6,791 nt of DNA from an uncultured Verrucomicrobiota bacterium (GTDB taxonomy: Bacteria; Verrucomicrobiota; Kiritimatiellia; RFP12; UBA1067). The translations under genes and the position numbers were made by a program. The stretch lies in contig CAMOIK010000108.1 in assembly GCA_946615875.1 (NCBI GenBank), positions 1 to 6,791 on the forward strand, in the 5' to 3' direction. Of the stretch, positions 6,458 through 6,791 are shown in pieces; position 1 is the first letter of the stretch, and each line of letters opens with the position of its first letter. The notes beneath the pieces were generated by a model. The model worked only from the letters and a program-made list of their open reading frames with translations. It searched no databases and was not told where the DNA came from.

Positions 6458-6791
6458 TCGGACAGCTGGAGGTTGTGCGCGATGGCCCAGTGCCGGACCT
6501 GGGAGCGGTCGACGGGGAAGCCGAAGCGCCTACCCACCTCGCTTGCGGCAAACGCATACGAATACCGTTTTGCGTCGCCATCCGGCTCCATGGCCCTGCG
6601 CAGGAACGACTGCACCTCGTCAGGCCACGTTGGCATGTGGTTGCCGCCGGACGAACCCGGCTCCCAGGCGTCGCCACGCCCTTGCGCCCGTGCCGCAAGG
6701 TAGGACGTGCGCAGCGAATACAGCTGCGACTGTCCTACCTGAAGCGACTCCATCGCCTGCTGGCGGGTGATCGCACCGGTTACGAACTGCA
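6421..6791 (-). mobile_element. Transposase-like fragment, N-terminal HTH region (both ends missing)
   Basis: The - strand is open from the right window edge (first full codon at 6789-6787) and continues past the ATG at 6753, so the N-terminus is outside. It reads a helix-turn-helix, GAITRQQAMESLQVGQSQLYSLRTSYLAA in pieces (ITRQQAMESL, then VGQSQLYSLRTSYLAA), followed by WEPGSSGGNH, WPDEVQSFLRRAM and YSYAFAASEVGRRFGF, then DRSQVRHWAIAHNL. This layout, a short HTH followed by an SGGNH/WP linker and a second helical DNA-binding part, resembles the front of integrase-core (DDE, IS481-like) transposases. About 120 residues look genuine. The catalytic domain should follow to the left but is replaced by hydrolase DNA near 6420; the frame runs on meaninglessly to a stop at 6223. 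The element family is uncertain, and a phage or other HTH protein cannot be excluded. Confidence 0.55.

Noticed and set aside
6473..6770. Small + strand frames (75-76 codons) near the right edge
   Set aside because: No hydrolase continuation or known motif; they are antisense to the transposase-like frame.
1..6791. CRISPR arrays, tRNA, rRNA or riboswitches
   Set aside because: No regularly spaced repeats, cloverleaf or conserved RNA motifs were seen; almost all of the sequence is protein coding.

Overview
This 6.8 kb window is GC-rich, densely coding DNA that reads almost entirely on the + strand. It is probably a metagenomic fragment: a gene is cut off at each edge. The gene set suggests a member of the PVC group (Verrucomicrobiota, Kiritimatiellota or Lentisphaerota), perhaps from a gut or other plant-polysaccharide-rich habitat. 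The clues are a very large Gly/Thr/Ala-rich protein with autotransporter-associated beta-strand repeats, a histidine kinase with a periplasmic OB-fold-like sensor ending in an LPSWWTP membrane entry, and secreted glycoside hydrolases. This placement is inference; there is no rRNA or marker gene here.

Layout. (1) 3-2021: the C-terminal 672 residues of a secreted beta-solenoid surface protein. (2) 2034-2070: a consensus extended -10 promoter (TGGTATAAT) fused to a near-perfect 31-bp inverted repeat that also covers the start codon of the next gene. (3) 2050-3435 and 3477-4091: a NarL/UhpB-type two-component pair, a membrane histidine kinase followed by a LuxR-class response regulator. (4) 4092-4226: a 135-nt intergenic stretch with a GC-rich hairpin, a weaker extended -10 and a short dyad lying on it. 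(5) 4227-5894 and 5891-6457: a short GH106 alpha-L-rhamnosidase-like enzyme, coupled by an ATGA overlap to a GH51-like alpha-L-arabinofuranosidase that breaks off after about 177 residues. (6) About 6421-6791: the N-terminal helix-turn-helix part of a transposase-like protein on the - strand, itself cut off where the arabinofuranosidase sequence begins.

How it fits together. The kinase and regulator look like one transcription unit, possibly leaderless and autoregulated through the inverted repeat at its promoter. The rhamnosidase and arabinofuranosidase would release L-rhamnose and L-arabinose from pectin-like side chains. The adjacent two-component system may control them, but only proximity and loosely similar promoter elements support this. 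The most notable observations are the inverted repeat overlapping promoter and start codon, the hydrolase/transposase junction near 6420, and the missing C-terminal half of the GH106 protein. I did not find a clearly novel multi-gene system.
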